Assembly: GCA_934476235.1 (NCBI GenBank)
Contig: CAKSNL010000006.1
Coordinates: 83,805 to 147,804, forward strand
Direction of reading: 5' to 3'
Length of the DNA stretch: 64,000 nucleotides
DNA from: an uncultured Clostridia bacterium
GTDB lineage: Bacteria; Bacillota; Clostridia; CAKSNL01; HGM11501
Part shown: positions 55,509 through 63,988 of the stretch, in pieces
Layout: each line of letters opens with the position of its first letter
Position numbering within the stretch: position 1 is the first letter of the stretch
Made by a program: the position numbers and the translations under genes
Notes under the pieces: model-generated
What the model was told of the DNA's origin: nothing
Databases searched by the model: none
What the model saw: only the letters and a program-made list of their open reading frames with translations

Positions 55509-56279
55509 ATGAAAATTCTTTTTATAGGAGATATAGTCGGCAGAAGCGGAAGGGAAGCCGTTTTAGCCGAGCTTGAAAATTTAAAATACAGAGAAAATAT
55601 CGACTTTTGCATTGCAAACGGCGAAAATTCCTCCGGAGGACTGGGGATGAGCCGAAAGGCTTACGAGGAGCTTAGAAGCGCCGGGGTCGATTATTTCACG
55701 ATGGGAAACCACACGTTCAGCAAGCCGGACGTCTCTTTATTGCTTTCACAGGGAGAGAACATCTGCCGCCCGGCGAATTATTCAGAGTCCTATCCGGGTG
55801 ACGGGTACGCGATAGTCACGGACAATGCGGGGAGAAAGATCGCCGTAATGAACCTTATGGGCACGGTCTATAACGACATTCCGCTCACCAACCCGTTTTT
55901 ATCCGCGGACGAGCTTCTTGAGAAAATTCATAAGGTGACAAATACGGTTATACTGGATTTTCACGCGGAGGCGACGAGTGAAAAGATTGCTATGGGGCGG
56001 TATCTTGATTCGCGCGTTTCGGCGGTATTCGGCACCCACACGCATGTGCAGACATCTGACGCCGCCGTCCTTCCCGGAGGCACCGCGTATATCACCGATG
56101 TCGGGATGACAGGACCGGTCGACAGTGTTCTCGGCATGAAAAGCGAGATAGCGATAAAGCGGTTTCTGACCGGCGAAAAGGTGCGCTATGAGCAGTCTAA
56201 AAACAAAGCGGTCCTTCATGCCGTCATAACGGAAATTGACGATGAAACAGGCAAAGCCGAATGGATAAAAACAATATAA
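55509..56279 (+). CDS. ymdB: YmdB-family metallophosphoesterase
   Basis: A 256-residue 2',3'-cyclic-nucleotide phosphodiesterase-type enzyme (TIGR00282 family). Metal ligands: Asp in FIGDIVGRSG, Glu/Asn in NGENSSGG, Asn/His in MGNHTFSKPDV, His in ILDFHAEATSEK and the pair in GTHTHVQTSD. In Bacillus it affects biofilm and motility decisions and works next to RNase Y. ATG 55509 has GGAAAGG upstream. Confidence 0.95.
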   Translation: MKILFIGDIVGRSGREAVLAELENLKYRENIDFCIANGENSSGGLGMSRKAYEELRSAGVDYFTMGNHTFSKPDVSLLLSQGENICRPANYSESYPGDGYAIVTDNAGRKIAVMNLMGTVYNDIPLTNPFLSADELLEKIHKVTNTVILDFHAEATSEKIAMGRYLDSRVSAVFGTHTHVQTSDAAVLPGGTAYITDVGMTGPVDSVLGMKSEIAIKRFLTGEKVRYEQSKNKAVLHAVITEIDDETGKAEWIKTI

Positions 56280-56325
56280 AAACACCCTTATCAGGTCCGT
56301 GATAAGAAAGTATCGGTTTTGCGTA

Positions 56326-56360
56326 AAAAGCACCGTAGCCTTAAGGCTACGGTGCTTTTA
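56326..56360. terminator. Bidirectional terminator after ymdB
   Basis: AAAAGCACCGTAGCC pairs with GGCTACGGTGCTTTT around TTAA; a T run follows on both strands. Confidence 0.9.
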
Positions 56361-56364
56361 TATT

Positions 56365-58653
56365 TTAAAGTATTTTGCCGATTGCCGCAATTTCAGAGCT
56401 TATCAGGCTCATAATTTCGGAAAGGCTTTTTTGAGGCTTTCTCTGCATTTCGGAAAGAGGCGTTTTCATAAACGAGGAGCAGATTTCCTCCGATTTTTTC
56501 CTTAAGAGCTCAAGCTCATAAGGCTCCTTTATCCAGCGGAACACCTCCTCGCCCTCCTTTAGAAAGACCTCGTCAATAAGCTCGGTCGCATACTGACGGC
56601 AGTAAACGTTTAAGATGTTCTCCTTAAGCGTCCTCTCAAAGTCCGGGTTAACGGGGGCAACGTCCGAAAGCCCTTTGAGCGTTTCATAGACCGAGAAATC
56701 CTTCGCGCTCCTCAAAAGGTCGGAAAGGAGCGCCATAAGATAAAGGTAGTGCTCTTTTTCCTCTTTGAGGTCGGCTGCTTTCCCGAATTTATAGAACGAT
56801 TTTGCCAAAAGGTAGTTTAAGAACCGTCCGCATACCGTCCTTACTATATCAACAGAGTCGCGGAGGATAAATTCACTGTCGGTCGCCGAGGCAATTTCTG
56901 AAAGAGAGTCTATGACATAGCGGAGAGCGCCGAGCTCATTTTTCGCCTTGCTTACAGTGCTCTCGTAGTAGTCGGCAACGGGCTTTCTGTTTCTGTCAAC
57001 CGTTAAGAACCACACGGGCTTCGTGAAAATGTCACTGTGCGTGTTCCAGTAGCTCTCCGTTGCAAAGCTTTCGCCCTCGCCGCTGACCTCGGTGTAGCCG
57101 CCCCAGCTTGAAAGCTTTAAAAACGGCAGAAAGCTCTGCCATATAAAGTTCATCCTCTCGCCGAACTCACCGTACCGCCCGAGACAGTAGTATGATATGA
57201 GCTCCTCAACGCTTTTCTTAAAGGGCGACCAGGAGTTTTCCGATAAGTATTCCAGAATAAGCGGGTCGCTGTGCGAAAGCTCGGGCCAGAGGATCATGCC
57301 CTTGCAGCAAGGGTCGTCTGATGCTTTCCTTAAGCGCTCGTCCGTCCTGTTGTACGCTCCGCGAAGCTCGCTTTCCGGCTCGTAGGCGTGAAAGAGCCCG
57401 AATATCCACGGGAATTTATTCGTAACGTCCCAGCTTACAAAGCTCTGCTTCGGGTCGGTGCCGTCGGAGGTGTAGTCCAAAAGTATTGTGTGCTCCTTTG
57501 AAAGCTCGCCCAGAAATTCCCGCACCTCAAAAGGGCGCCACCAGCCGGTAAAGTCCCACGTTGCAAGCATTAAAAGCGAATCGGGATATTTTTCACGGAG
57601 CGATTGGGCAATGCGCCTGTAGCAAAGCTTTTTGAGCATAAAATTCTTTTGGTCCTCTTTGAATATTCTGCGCTCGCCGAGCCCGATGGTGTGGAAAAGG
57701 AAGCTGTTTTTGTCATACTCCTTTGCCATCGTTTCGGTGAGGCGCATGTAATAGTCCATGTTTTTCCTGACGCGGAAATCAAAAACGCGCCCCGTGTCAA
57801 ACTCGTTATACTGATTGTCCGCCTGCTCTAAAAATTCGGGCTTTTTCGCCTGTAAAAATTCCTTCGGCGTTCTTGAATACCAATGGGTCATCGTGCCCGT
57901 GTCCGTCGGCGACATAAGGTCGTTGTCATGCGCATAGTCCATTATTTTTTTCCGGAGCTCGCCGCGGAATTTCAGCGTCCAGAAGTCCGAGCGGTCGTCA
58001 TAGCCCTTTTCGTCCGTCACGGTGCGGTATCCCTCAGGGTAGGGCACCTCGTCGGGGAACGCCTTCTGCCAGATATCGTCCATGCCTATGCGGAGCATGA
58101 AAAAGTTCAGGCGCTTTTTCATTAAAAAGTCAATTTCATTTTTCCAGTCCTGCTCCGACCAGTGCTCCGCCTGGAATCTTTTTAAGCCGCGGTGCGCGAA
58201 ATATCTTAATCCGCGGTACAAAAAGCGCGGGCTTTCCGAAAAGTCGATGCCGCCTGTCACAATCTCATCGCTTTTGGGTATAACATCGCCGTCCCAGAAA
58301 TAGCGGCAGCCCATGACCCTTTCAAAATAGTCGTACACGGCGTATATGGTGGAGCGCGCCCTTCCGCCCGCGAGCACCAGCACGTTCCTTTCACCTTTTT
58401 TGTATGTAAGAATTCTGTAAGAGTCCGTGCCGTACTGTATCGAAAGCTCGGGCGCACTGCCATATAGCATTTCGTTCATCAGAAAGTCGTTTATGGCGTC
58501 CGACCCGATTATTACAAGGTCGCTCTTTCCATCGTCCGAGTCGGAGACCGCGGCGCTCCTTCCGGTGGTGAGAAGGTACATTTTTCGGAATGTTTTTACC
58601 GCAGTATCGTAAGCTTTTCCGCACCCGTTGGGAGGTATAACCAAGATTGACAT
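56365..58653 (-). CDS. GH89-like alpha-N-acetylglucosaminidase
   Basis: A 762-residue enzyme. An N-terminal domain (residues 1-120) ends GRARSTIYAVYDYFERVMGCRYFW in outline, the helper fold seen before the barrel in glycosidases such as GH67, GH89 and GH20. Then EHWSEQDWKNEIDFLMKKRLNFF starts the TIM barrel, which matches the WxxW.KEIDxMxxxxxN of the NAGLU (GH89) family. The C-terminal third is all-helical, as in GH89. Expected substrate is alpha-linked N-acetylglucosamine. No signal peptide. The catalytic Glu pair was not pinned down. Divergent from an AraC gene that may regulate it. Confidence 0.7.
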   Translation of the reverse strand: MSILVIPPNGCGKAYDTAVKTFRKMYLLTTGRSAAVSDSDDGKSDLVIIGSDAINDFLMNEMLYGSAPELSIQYGTDSYRILTYKKGERNVLVLAGGRARSTIYAVYDYFERVMGCRYFWDGDVIPKSDEIVTGGIDFSESPRFLYRGLRYFAHRGLKRFQAEHWSEQDWKNEIDFLMKKRLNFFMLRIGMDDIWQKAFPDEVPYPEGYRTVTDEKGYDDRSDFWTLKFRGELRKKIMDYAHDNDLMSPTDTGTMTHWYSRTPKEFLQAKKPEFLEQADNQYNEFDTGRVFDFRVRKNMDYYMRLTETMAKEYDKNSFLFHTIGLGERRIFKEDQKNFMLKKLCYRRIAQSLREKYPDSLLMLATWDFTGWWRPFEVREFLGELSKEHTILLDYTSDGTDPKQSFVSWDVTNKFPWIFGLFHAYEPESELRGAYNRTDERLRKASDDPCCKGMILWPELSHSDPLILEYLSENSWSPFKKSVEELISYYCLGRYGEFGERMNFIWQSFLPFLKLSSWGGYTEVSGEGESFATESYWNTHSDIFTKPVWFLTVDRNRKPVADYYESTVSKAKNELGALRYVIDSLSEIASATDSEFILRDSVDIVRTVCGRFLNYLLAKSFYKFGKAADLKEEKEHYLYLMALLSDLLRSAKDFSVYETLKGLSDVAPVNPDFERTLKENILNVYCRQYATELIDEVFLKEGEEVFRWIKEPYELELLRKKSEEICSSFMKTPLSEMQRKPQKSLSEIMSLISSEIAAIGKIL

Positions 58654-58679
58654 TTTTCATTTCACTCCTTTTTTAAGGC

Positions 58680-58708
58680 ATTATACATCCCGGATGGGAA
58701 AATTACAA
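58680..58708 (-). promoter_or_regulatory. Sigma-A promoter of the GH89-like gene
   Basis: On the minus strand TTGTAA, 17 bp, TATAAT. A perfect AATCGGA-TTT-TCCGATT palindrome at 58707-58723 touches the -35 box. Confidence 0.7.
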
Positions 58709-58723
58709 TCGGATTTTCCGATT
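58707..58723. promoter_or_regulatory. Candidate operator in the GH89/AraC divergon
   Basis: Inverted repeat of seven bases with a three-base centre, between the two divergent promoters and 29 bases before the AraC -35 box. Confidence 0.5.
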
Positions 58724-58751
58724 AAAACATATAATTTTAATAACAAAGGAC

Positions 58752-58780
58752 TTGACACGCGGGAATGAGTGCGGTATCAT
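58752..58780 (+). promoter_or_regulatory. Sigma-A promoter of the AraC gene
   Basis: TTGACA, 17 bp, TATCAT. The expected transcript start is near 58787, right beside the start codon. Confidence 0.75.
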
Positions 58781-58796
58781 TTAATCGGTGATAATT

Positions 58797-59564
58797 ATGT
58801 TTTTCGAAAACCGGAACAACGGGATAAATATTCTTTCGGTGCTGAATATTAAAAGAGGAGCCTCACACGCCTCGTCGCCCGACCGCGCCTTTCACGCGCT
58901 TTCTTTAAGGCTCGCCGGGGGAGCGGACTTTACTGCGGGCGGGGAAAAGATACATGCCGCCCCGGGCGATATCATCTATATCCCCGCGCATTTTAATTAC
59001 AGGATAGATTCCGGGGATGAGGAGCTCATTGTAATTCATTTTGAGCTTTTGAGCGGGCAAAGCGGCGGTATCGAGGTCTTTTCCCCGTCGGACAGCCGGT
59101 ATTTTATCTCCAAATTCAAGAGCATTTATTCGGAGTGGAGCATGAAAAAGCCGGACTCCGTTTATGAGTGCAAAGCGCTTTTCTACAAGGTGCTTGCCCA
59201 TATTCTGACTGAGCGGACGGAGGGCGTGCGCGACCTCACGGACAAAAAGTTTGCCGAAACGTTAGAGTATATTCACGAGCACTATACCGATAAGGAATTA
59301 AGCGTCGGGCTTTTAGCCGAAATGGCGAATGTGAGCGACACATACTACAGAAAGCTTTTTAAGCTAAGGTGCGGCGAAACTCCGATAAAATATATCACGT
59401 CGCTCCGCGTTTCGCTTGCAAAAGAGCTTTTGGAGTCGGGCTATTACAACGTCACGGAAACGGCGGAAAGGTGCGGGTTTGACTCGCAGAATTATTTTTC
59501 GGCGGTAATGAAAAAAGCGACGGGGAAGACCCCGTCGCAGACAAAAAGGAGCTATCGAAGATAG
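58797..59564 (+). CDS. AraC-family transcriptional regulator
   Basis: A 255-residue regulator: N-terminal cupin (LSLRLAGGADFTAGGEKIHAAPGDIIYIPAHFNYRI in outline; key part APGDIIYIPAHFNY) and two C-terminal helix-turn-helix motifs (LSVGLLAEMANVSDTYYRKLFK and NVTETAERCGFDSQNYFSAVMKK). The frame is open back to GTG 58788. No Shine-Dalgarno site precedes either start, and the promoter would place the transcript start almost at the GTG. It likely controls the divergent GH89-like gene. Confidence 0.88.
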   Translation: MFFENRNNGINILSVLNIKRGASHASSPDRAFHALSLRLAGGADFTAGGEKIHAAPGDIIYIPAHFNYRIDSGDEELIVIHFELLSGQSGGIEVFSPSDSRYFISKFKSIYSEWSMKKPDSVYECKALFYKVLAHILTERTEGVRDLTDKKFAETLEYIHEHYTDKELSVGLLAEMANVSDTYYRKLFKLRCGETPIKYITSLRVSLAKELLESGYYNVTETAERCGFDSQNYFSAVMKKATGKTPSQTKRSYRR

Positions 59565-59578
59565 CTCCTTTTTTTATA
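59543..59578. terminator. Bidirectional terminator
   Basis: AAAAAGGAGCTATC-GAA-GATAGCTCCTTTTTTT, between the convergent AraC and ClpE-type genes. Confidence 0.9.
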
Positions 59579-61808
59579 TTAATGAAATTTCTCCGTCCTT
59601 TATTCCTACGGTGCAAATGTCGCCCGCATTTAAGCTTCCCTTTATTATAGCCTCGGCGATAAGGTCCTCAATCTTCGAGGAAATGAGCCGCCTCATCGGT
59701 CTTGCTCCGTTCCTGTCGTCATATCCGTTTTTGGCAAGATAGCTCCTTGCTTCGGGAGTAACGGAAAGCGTGATGCCCTTTTCCTTCATCATATCCGAAA
59801 GGTCGGAAAGCATAAGGTCCGCAATGTGCGCGGCGTTTTCCTCCGTCAGGCGGTTGAAGGGAACAATCTCGTCCACACGGTTTAAAAATTCGGGTCTGAA
59901 AATGTCCTTAAGCGCGCGGCGCACCTTGTCGGCGCTCGCCTTTGCCTCGTCCTCAATAAATCCGAGAGAGGAGGTCTTCCAGTCGCTTCCGGCGTTCGAG
60001 GTCATGATGATGACTGCGTGCTCAAAGCTTACGACCTTGCCGTGACTGTCGGTCAGCCTTCCGTCGTCAAGTATCTGAAGGAGGATATTGTGCACATCGG
60101 GGTGAGCCTTCTCAATCTCGTCAAGCAATATGACGGAGTACGGACGGCGGCGGATTTTCTCCGTGAGCTGACCGGCGTCGTCATACCCCACATATCCGGG
60201 AGGCGAACCGATGATTTTCGCAACCGAGTGCTTTTCCATGTATTCGGTCATATCCATGCGGATGATGTAGTCCTCACTGTCAAACATCGCCTCGGCAAGC
60301 GCCTTGGCAAGCTCCGTCTTTCCCACGCCCGTGGGACCGACGAAGATGAAGGACGACGGGCGGAGCTTTTTGGAAAGCCCGGCTCTGTTGCGCCTGATAG
60401 CGCGGGACACTGCCGACACCGCCTCATCCTGCCCGATAACTCTTTTGTGGAGAATCTCCTCAAGCGACAAAAGCTTGTCGGTCTCAAGCTCCGTAATCTT
60501 CTGAACGGGAATTTTCGTCATATTCTCAATGACCGCGGCAATGTGACCGACGTTTAAGGTCGTATAGTCGCTTGCCTTTTCAAGCTCGCCGATCTCCTTG
60601 GTCATCTGCTCCTCGCGCGTTTTGTATTCCGACATTTTCTTGTAGTAGTCGATCGAGTCGTCATTCTCTACCGCGTCCTTCTCGTCGGTCAGGCGGCGAA
60701 GCTCGCGGCGGAGAACGGTGAGCCGCGCAAGAGCCTCGTTTGCGAGGTTCGCCTTGGATCCCGCCTCGTCGATAATGTCAATCGCCTTGTCGGGCAGGAA
60801 TTTTTCCGAAATATAGCGCTCGGAAAGCACTGCCGCCGCCTTTAAGCAGTCGTCAGGAATGATGACGTGGTGGAATTTTTCATAGTAGCCGCGAAGCCCT
60901 TTTAATATCTCCACGGTCTCGTCGATAGTCGGCTCATCCACAATTATGGTCTGGAATCTTCTTGCAAGAGCGGTGTCTTTCTCGATGTGCTTCCGGTATT
61001 CGGAAAGCGTTGTCGCGCCGATTATCTGCACGGCACCTCTTGCAAGCGCCGGCTTTAAGATGTTAGCGGCGTTCATTGCGCCCTCCGCGTCGCCCGCGCC
61101 CATGATATTGTGGATCTCGTCGATAACCAAAATGACGTTGCCGGCCTTTTTCGCCTCCTCGATGATTCCCTTAAGGCGCGCCTCAAACTGCCCGCGGAAC
61201 TGCGTTCCGGCAACGATTGCCGTAAAGTCGAGCGCGTATATCTCCTTATCCAAAAGCTTTTCGGGAACCTTCTTTTCAACGATTCTTACCGCAAGCCCCT
61301 CGGCGATTGCCGTTTTGCCGACGCCGGGCTCACCCAGAAGGCAGGGGTTGTTTTTCTGACGGCGGTTTAATATCTCGATCAGCCGCTCAATCTCTTTTTC
61401 TCTGCCGATAACGGGATCGACCTTGCCGTCCTTCGCCTTCTCGTTAAGGTTTGTGCCGAAGGTCTCAAGCATTTTTTTCTTGTTTTTCTTTTTGCCGGGG
61501 GCGGGGTCTTTGACCCTTTCTTCAATTGGCTCTTCCGCGTCAAAATCCTCGGGTCCGCCCATCATATCGGCTAAATTTCCGGGAAGCTCCCCGCCGAAAA
61601 GACCGGCAAGCTGACCGGACACGTTCTTGATATCTTCATCGCTTAAATTTTCGATGTCGCCCATATTCGGCATGATCTTGTCCATGGAGGGAAGCCCCAA
61701 TTCCTTTGCGCAATTTAAGCAAAGCCCTTCGTTAACGGTTTTCCCGTTTTCCGTTTTCGTTATAAATACAACTGCCACGTTTTTGTGGCATCTTGAACAC
61801 ATCACCAT
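59574..61808 (-). CDS. clpE: ClpE-type AAA+ protease ATPase
   Basis: A 744-residue Hsp100 unfoldase for ClpP. An N-terminal zinc finger (CSRCHKN...LCLNCAKELG) and a short linker replace the usual Clp-N repeats, as in ClpE. AAA-1 has Walker A GEPGVGKTAIAEGLA and VILVIDEIHNI; a middle coiled coil follows; AAA-2 has GPTGVGKTELAKALA and VILLDEIEKAHPD, and the ClpP-docking and C-terminal domains end the protein. ATG 61808 has GAAGGGA upstream; the frame extends further but without similarity. No CtsR box was seen. Confidence 0.9.
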   Translation of the reverse strand: MVMCSRCHKNVAVVFITKTENGKTVNEGLCLNCAKELGLPSMDKIMPNMGDIENLSDEDIKNVSGQLAGLFGGELPGNLADMMGGPEDFDAEEPIEERVKDPAPGKKKNKKKMLETFGTNLNEKAKDGKVDPVIGREKEIERLIEILNRRQKNNPCLLGEPGVGKTAIAEGLAVRIVEKKVPEKLLDKEIYALDFTAIVAGTQFRGQFEARLKGIIEEAKKAGNVILVIDEIHNIMGAGDAEGAMNAANILKPALARGAVQIIGATTLSEYRKHIEKDTALARRFQTIIVDEPTIDETVEILKGLRGYYEKFHHVIIPDDCLKAAAVLSERYISEKFLPDKAIDIIDEAGSKANLANEALARLTVLRRELRRLTDEKDAVENDDSIDYYKKMSEYKTREEQMTKEIGELEKASDYTTLNVGHIAAVIENMTKIPVQKITELETDKLLSLEEILHKRVIGQDEAVSAVSRAIRRNRAGLSKKLRPSSFIFVGPTGVGKTELAKALAEAMFDSEDYIIRMDMTEYMEKHSVAKIIGSPPGYVGYDDAGQLTEKIRRRPYSVILLDEIEKAHPDVHNILLQILDDGRLTDSHGKVVSFEHAVIIMTSNAGSDWKTSSLGFIEDEAKASADKVRRALKDIFRPEFLNRVDEIVPFNRLTEENAAHIADLMLSDLSDMMKEKGITLSVTPEARSYLAKNGYDDRNGARPMRRLISSKIEDLIAEAIIKGSLNAGDICTVGIKDGEISLI

Positions 61809-61833
61809 AAAATCACATCCCTTCGATGATGTC

Positions 61834-61863
61834 ATTATATAAGTATAGCATACTTTAATCCAA
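61834..61863 (-). promoter_or_regulatory. Sigma-A promoter of the clpE-type gene
   Basis: On the minus strand TTGGAT, 18 bp, TATAAT. A TGCTATACT extended -10 overlaps it as an alternative. Confidence 0.55.
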
Positions 61864-61909
61864 AAAGCTATTAACTTTATGTAAATTTTTCGCTTTGAAA
61901 GGAGCCGCA

Positions 61910-61954
61910 ATGTATAAAAAAAGACGGAGAAACAAATATTATTATGCGGGGTGA
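61910..61954 (+). CDS. Possible 14-residue leader peptide before spoVAC
   Basis: AAAGGAG stands five bases before ATG 61910, and the frame encodes MYKKRRRNKYYYAG, ending TGA six bases before the spoVAC start. The composition is unusual: half the residues are Lys or Arg, and three Tyr are in a row. It may be a leader peptide coupled to spoVAC or a chance frame. Confidence 0.35.
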   Translation: MYKKRRRNKYYYAG

Positions 61955-61960
61955 TATGTT

Positions 61961-62410
61961 TTGAAAAACTTAAGTGATAAAGAATACGAAGCGCTTTCCG
62001 ATTCGATGGCGAAAAAATCCCCGACAGGGAGAGACTGCCTTTTTGCGTTTTTGATAGGCGGGGCGATATGCGCGCTCGGCGAGGTGCTCTCCGAGGTCTG
62101 TAAAAGCGCGGGAGCGGAGGAAAAGACTGCCGGCTCGCTCGTCGCGATATCGCTGATTTTGCTTTCGGCTGTTCTCACAACGGCGGGCGTTTACGATAAG
62201 ATAGCAAAGGCGGGCGGAGCCGGAACGCTTGTGCCGATAACCGGATTTGCCAATTCCATCGTGTCCCCGGCGATGGAGTTTCGCCCCGAGGGCTGGATAC
62301 TCGGCGTCGGCGTCAAAATTTTCTCGATAGCAGGTCCCGTCCTGGCGTTCGGAGGGCTGACCTCTTTCATCTGCGGTATAATTTATTATATTATGGAGGC
62401 AGTAAAATGA
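61961..62410 (+). CDS. spoVAC: Stage V sporulation protein AC
   Basis: A 149-residue membrane protein with four or five hydrophobic segments (LFAFLIGGAICALGEVL, LVAISLILLSAVLTTAGVY, GFANSIVSPAMEF, FSIAGPVLAFGGLTSFICGI). GAGTLVPITGFANSIVSPA is a SpoVAC hallmark. It forms the mechanosensitive part of the channel that moves calcium dipicolinate in and out of the spore. TTG start with GGGGTGAT upstream. Overlaps spoVAD by four bases. Confidence 0.95.
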   Translation: MKNLSDKEYEALSDSMAKKSPTGRDCLFAFLIGGAICALGEVLSEVCKSAGAEEKTAGSLVAISLILLSAVLTTAGVYDKIAKAGGAGTLVPITGFANSIVSPAMEFRPEGWILGVGVKIFSIAGPVLAFGGLTSFICGIIYYIMEAVK

Positions 62411-63414
62411 TTTCAAATTTAAAAGGCACCGTGCGCTTTGACTCGCCGGTGTATGTAAAAAGCTTTGCCTCGACGGTCGGGAAAAAAGAGGCGGAGGGTC
62501 CGCTCGGCTCGTATTTCGACGAGGTTGAAAATGACGAGTATTTCGGACAGGACAGCTTTGAGGCGGGCGAGTCCGAAATGCTAAAAAGAACCGTGAAGCG
62601 TGCGTTTTCAAAGTTTGGGTCGACGCCAGACAAGGCGGACGTGCTCTTTTCGGGAGATTTGTTGAATCAGTGTGTCAGCAGTATTTACGCGATACGGGAC
62701 CTAAAAGTGCCCTACGTCGGCATTTACGGCGCATGCTCCACAATGTCGGAGGGACTGATGCTGTCCGCGCTCTCCGTCGCTTCAGGGTTTGCGAAGCTTT
62801 CGGCGAACGCAACGTCAAGCCATTTTTGCTGCGCGGAGCGGCAGTTCCGCTTTCCGCTGGAGTACGGAGCCCAGCGCCCGCCTACGAGCCAGTGGACGGC
62901 AACGGCAAGCGGGTGTATTGTCCTCTCGGGCGAGGAGTCGCAGCTTAGAATAACGCATGCGACGGTCGGCAGGATAGTGGATAAAAACATAACGGACGCG
63001 AATAACATGGGCTCTGCCATGGCTCCGGCGTTTGCCGACACCGTGTACAGGCACCTTGAAAACACGGATACAAATCCGGATGACTATGATCTGATCGTTT
63101 CGGGCGACTTGGGGTTTTTGGGCAGTGATCTTGCCGATGAGCTTCTCATTATGAATAATATAGATATAAAGAAGAATCACTTTGACTGCGGAAAGGAACT
63201 TTATGACCGCGAAAAACAGGACGTGCATGCCGGGGGCTCCGGCTGCGGCTGCTCCGCAAGCGTCCTGACAGGATACCTTTTGCCGCGGATGATTAAAGGA
63301 TGTTATAAAAAAATTCTCTTTGCGGCAACGGGAGCGCTGATGAGCCCGGAGCTTTCAAAGCAGGGGGAGAGTATTCCCGGCATCTCGCACGCCGTCACGA
63401 TCGAAAGGGCATAA
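62407..63414 (+). CDS. spoVAD: Stage V sporulation protein AD
   Basis: A 335-residue thiolase-fold protein that binds dipicolinic acid on the spore inner membrane. GIYGACSTMSEGLMLSALSVASG, SANATSSHFCCAERQFRFPLEYG in outline, GSAMAPAFADTV and the Cys/Gly-rich GGSGCGCSASVLTGYLLPRM are family hallmarks. No catalytic Cys-His-His set is required. spoVAE would be expected next, but a terminator and an opposing gene follow. Confidence 0.96.
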   Translation: MISNLKGTVRFDSPVYVKSFASTVGKKEAEGPLGSYFDEVENDEYFGQDSFEAGESEMLKRTVKRAFSKFGSTPDKADVLFSGDLLNQCVSSIYAIRDLKVPYVGIYGACSTMSEGLMLSALSVASGFAKLSANATSSHFCCAERQFRFPLEYGAQRPPTSQWTATASGCIVLSGEESQLRITHATVGRIVDKNITDANNMGSAMAPAFADTVYRHLENTDTNPDDYDLIVSGDLGFLGSDLADELLIMNNIDIKKNHFDCGKELYDREKQDVHAGGSGCGCSASVLTGYLLPRMIKGCYKKILFAATGALMSPELSKQGESIPGISHAVTIERA

Positions 63415-63416
63415 TA

Positions 63417-63453
63417 AAAGCGGCTTTAAAAATAGTTTTTAAGGCCACTTTTC
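63417..63453 (+). terminator. Terminator after spoVAD
   Basis: AAAAG..GC.TTAAAAA pairs with TTTTTAA.GC..CTTTT, imperfect. Confidence 0.6.
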
Positions 63454-63500
63454 AGGTGATGGGAAGGGTGCGGTCGGCGCCCGTGTTAACAAATGCATCG

Positions 63501-63803
63501 CTATTTTTGGGAACGGGTCATGTATTCCTCGTACCAATAGTCGATTTTTGTAAGCGGGCGGCAGTGCCGGCATGGGATATAGTCGCTTGCTGCGATATAT
63601 CGGTGGAATATCCGCGCTTTGCTTTTGATATAACGGCATCCGGCACGGTGGTAATGCGCGCCGCCTTCGTTGATGTAAACGTTGAATCGGCTGCCGTAGC
63701 CTTCTTTGCAGTTTATCTCGCGCGGGAGAGAATTTTCCCCAATCTCAACGTTGTAAGGAAGCCCGGTTTCGGGGTCTTCAAAATATTCTGAAAGTTTTTT
63801 CAT
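63501..63803 (-). CDS. Ada-like zinc-ribbon small protein
   Basis: A 100-residue protein. The readable motif is HYHRAGCRYIKSKARIFHRY..A...YIPCRHCRP, that is H/C followed about 25 residues later by CxxC. This pattern (HxxxCxxI...A...G..PCxxCxP) occurs in metal-binding modules related to the Ada N-terminal domain and at the ends of some nucleases. A whole small protein of this type has no established function. It has its own consensus promoter and lies opposite to spoVAD. Confidence 0.65.
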   Translation of the reverse strand: MKKLSEYFEDPETGLPYNVEIGENSLPREINCKEGYGSRFNVYINEGGAHYHRAGCRYIKSKARIFHRYIAASDYIPCRHCRPLTKIDYWYEEYMTRSQK

Positions 63804-63827
63804 TGATGTCTGCTCCTTTACAATTAT

Positions 63828-63856
63828 ATTATACTACGTTTTATTTGGATTGTAAA
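63828..63856 (-). promoter_or_regulatory. Sigma-A promoter of the zinc-ribbon gene
   Basis: On the minus strand TTTACA, 17 bp, TATAAT. Confidence 0.85.
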
Positions 63857-63929
63857 GCGGAAGCGGCATATATAATGTATAAAAAAGAATTGCCTTAAGG
63901 AAAAATATTGGGCGGTTGTTCCATTTTCC

Positions 63930-63988
63930 GAAAAAAAGGAAAAAAGTCGAAAAAAGTACTTGACAAAGGTAGAGGGATGTGATAATAT
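63930..63988 (+). promoter_or_regulatory. Strong promoter with A-rich upstream region at window end
   Basis: TTGACA (63960-63965), 17 bp, TAATAT, preceded by A tracts (GAAAAAAAGGAAAAAAG, AAAAAAG) of the UP-element kind. What it transcribes lies beyond the window; such promoters often drive rRNA or tRNA operons. Confidence 0.6.

Noticed and set aside
61800..61900. CtsR operator before the clpE-type gene
   Set aside because: No tandem GGTCAAA heptads are present, so control by CtsR cannot be claimed.
61809..61910. Extended N-terminus of the ClpE-type protein
   Set aside because: The extra residues lie in the promoter region and precede the zinc finger; the RBS supports the start at 61808.
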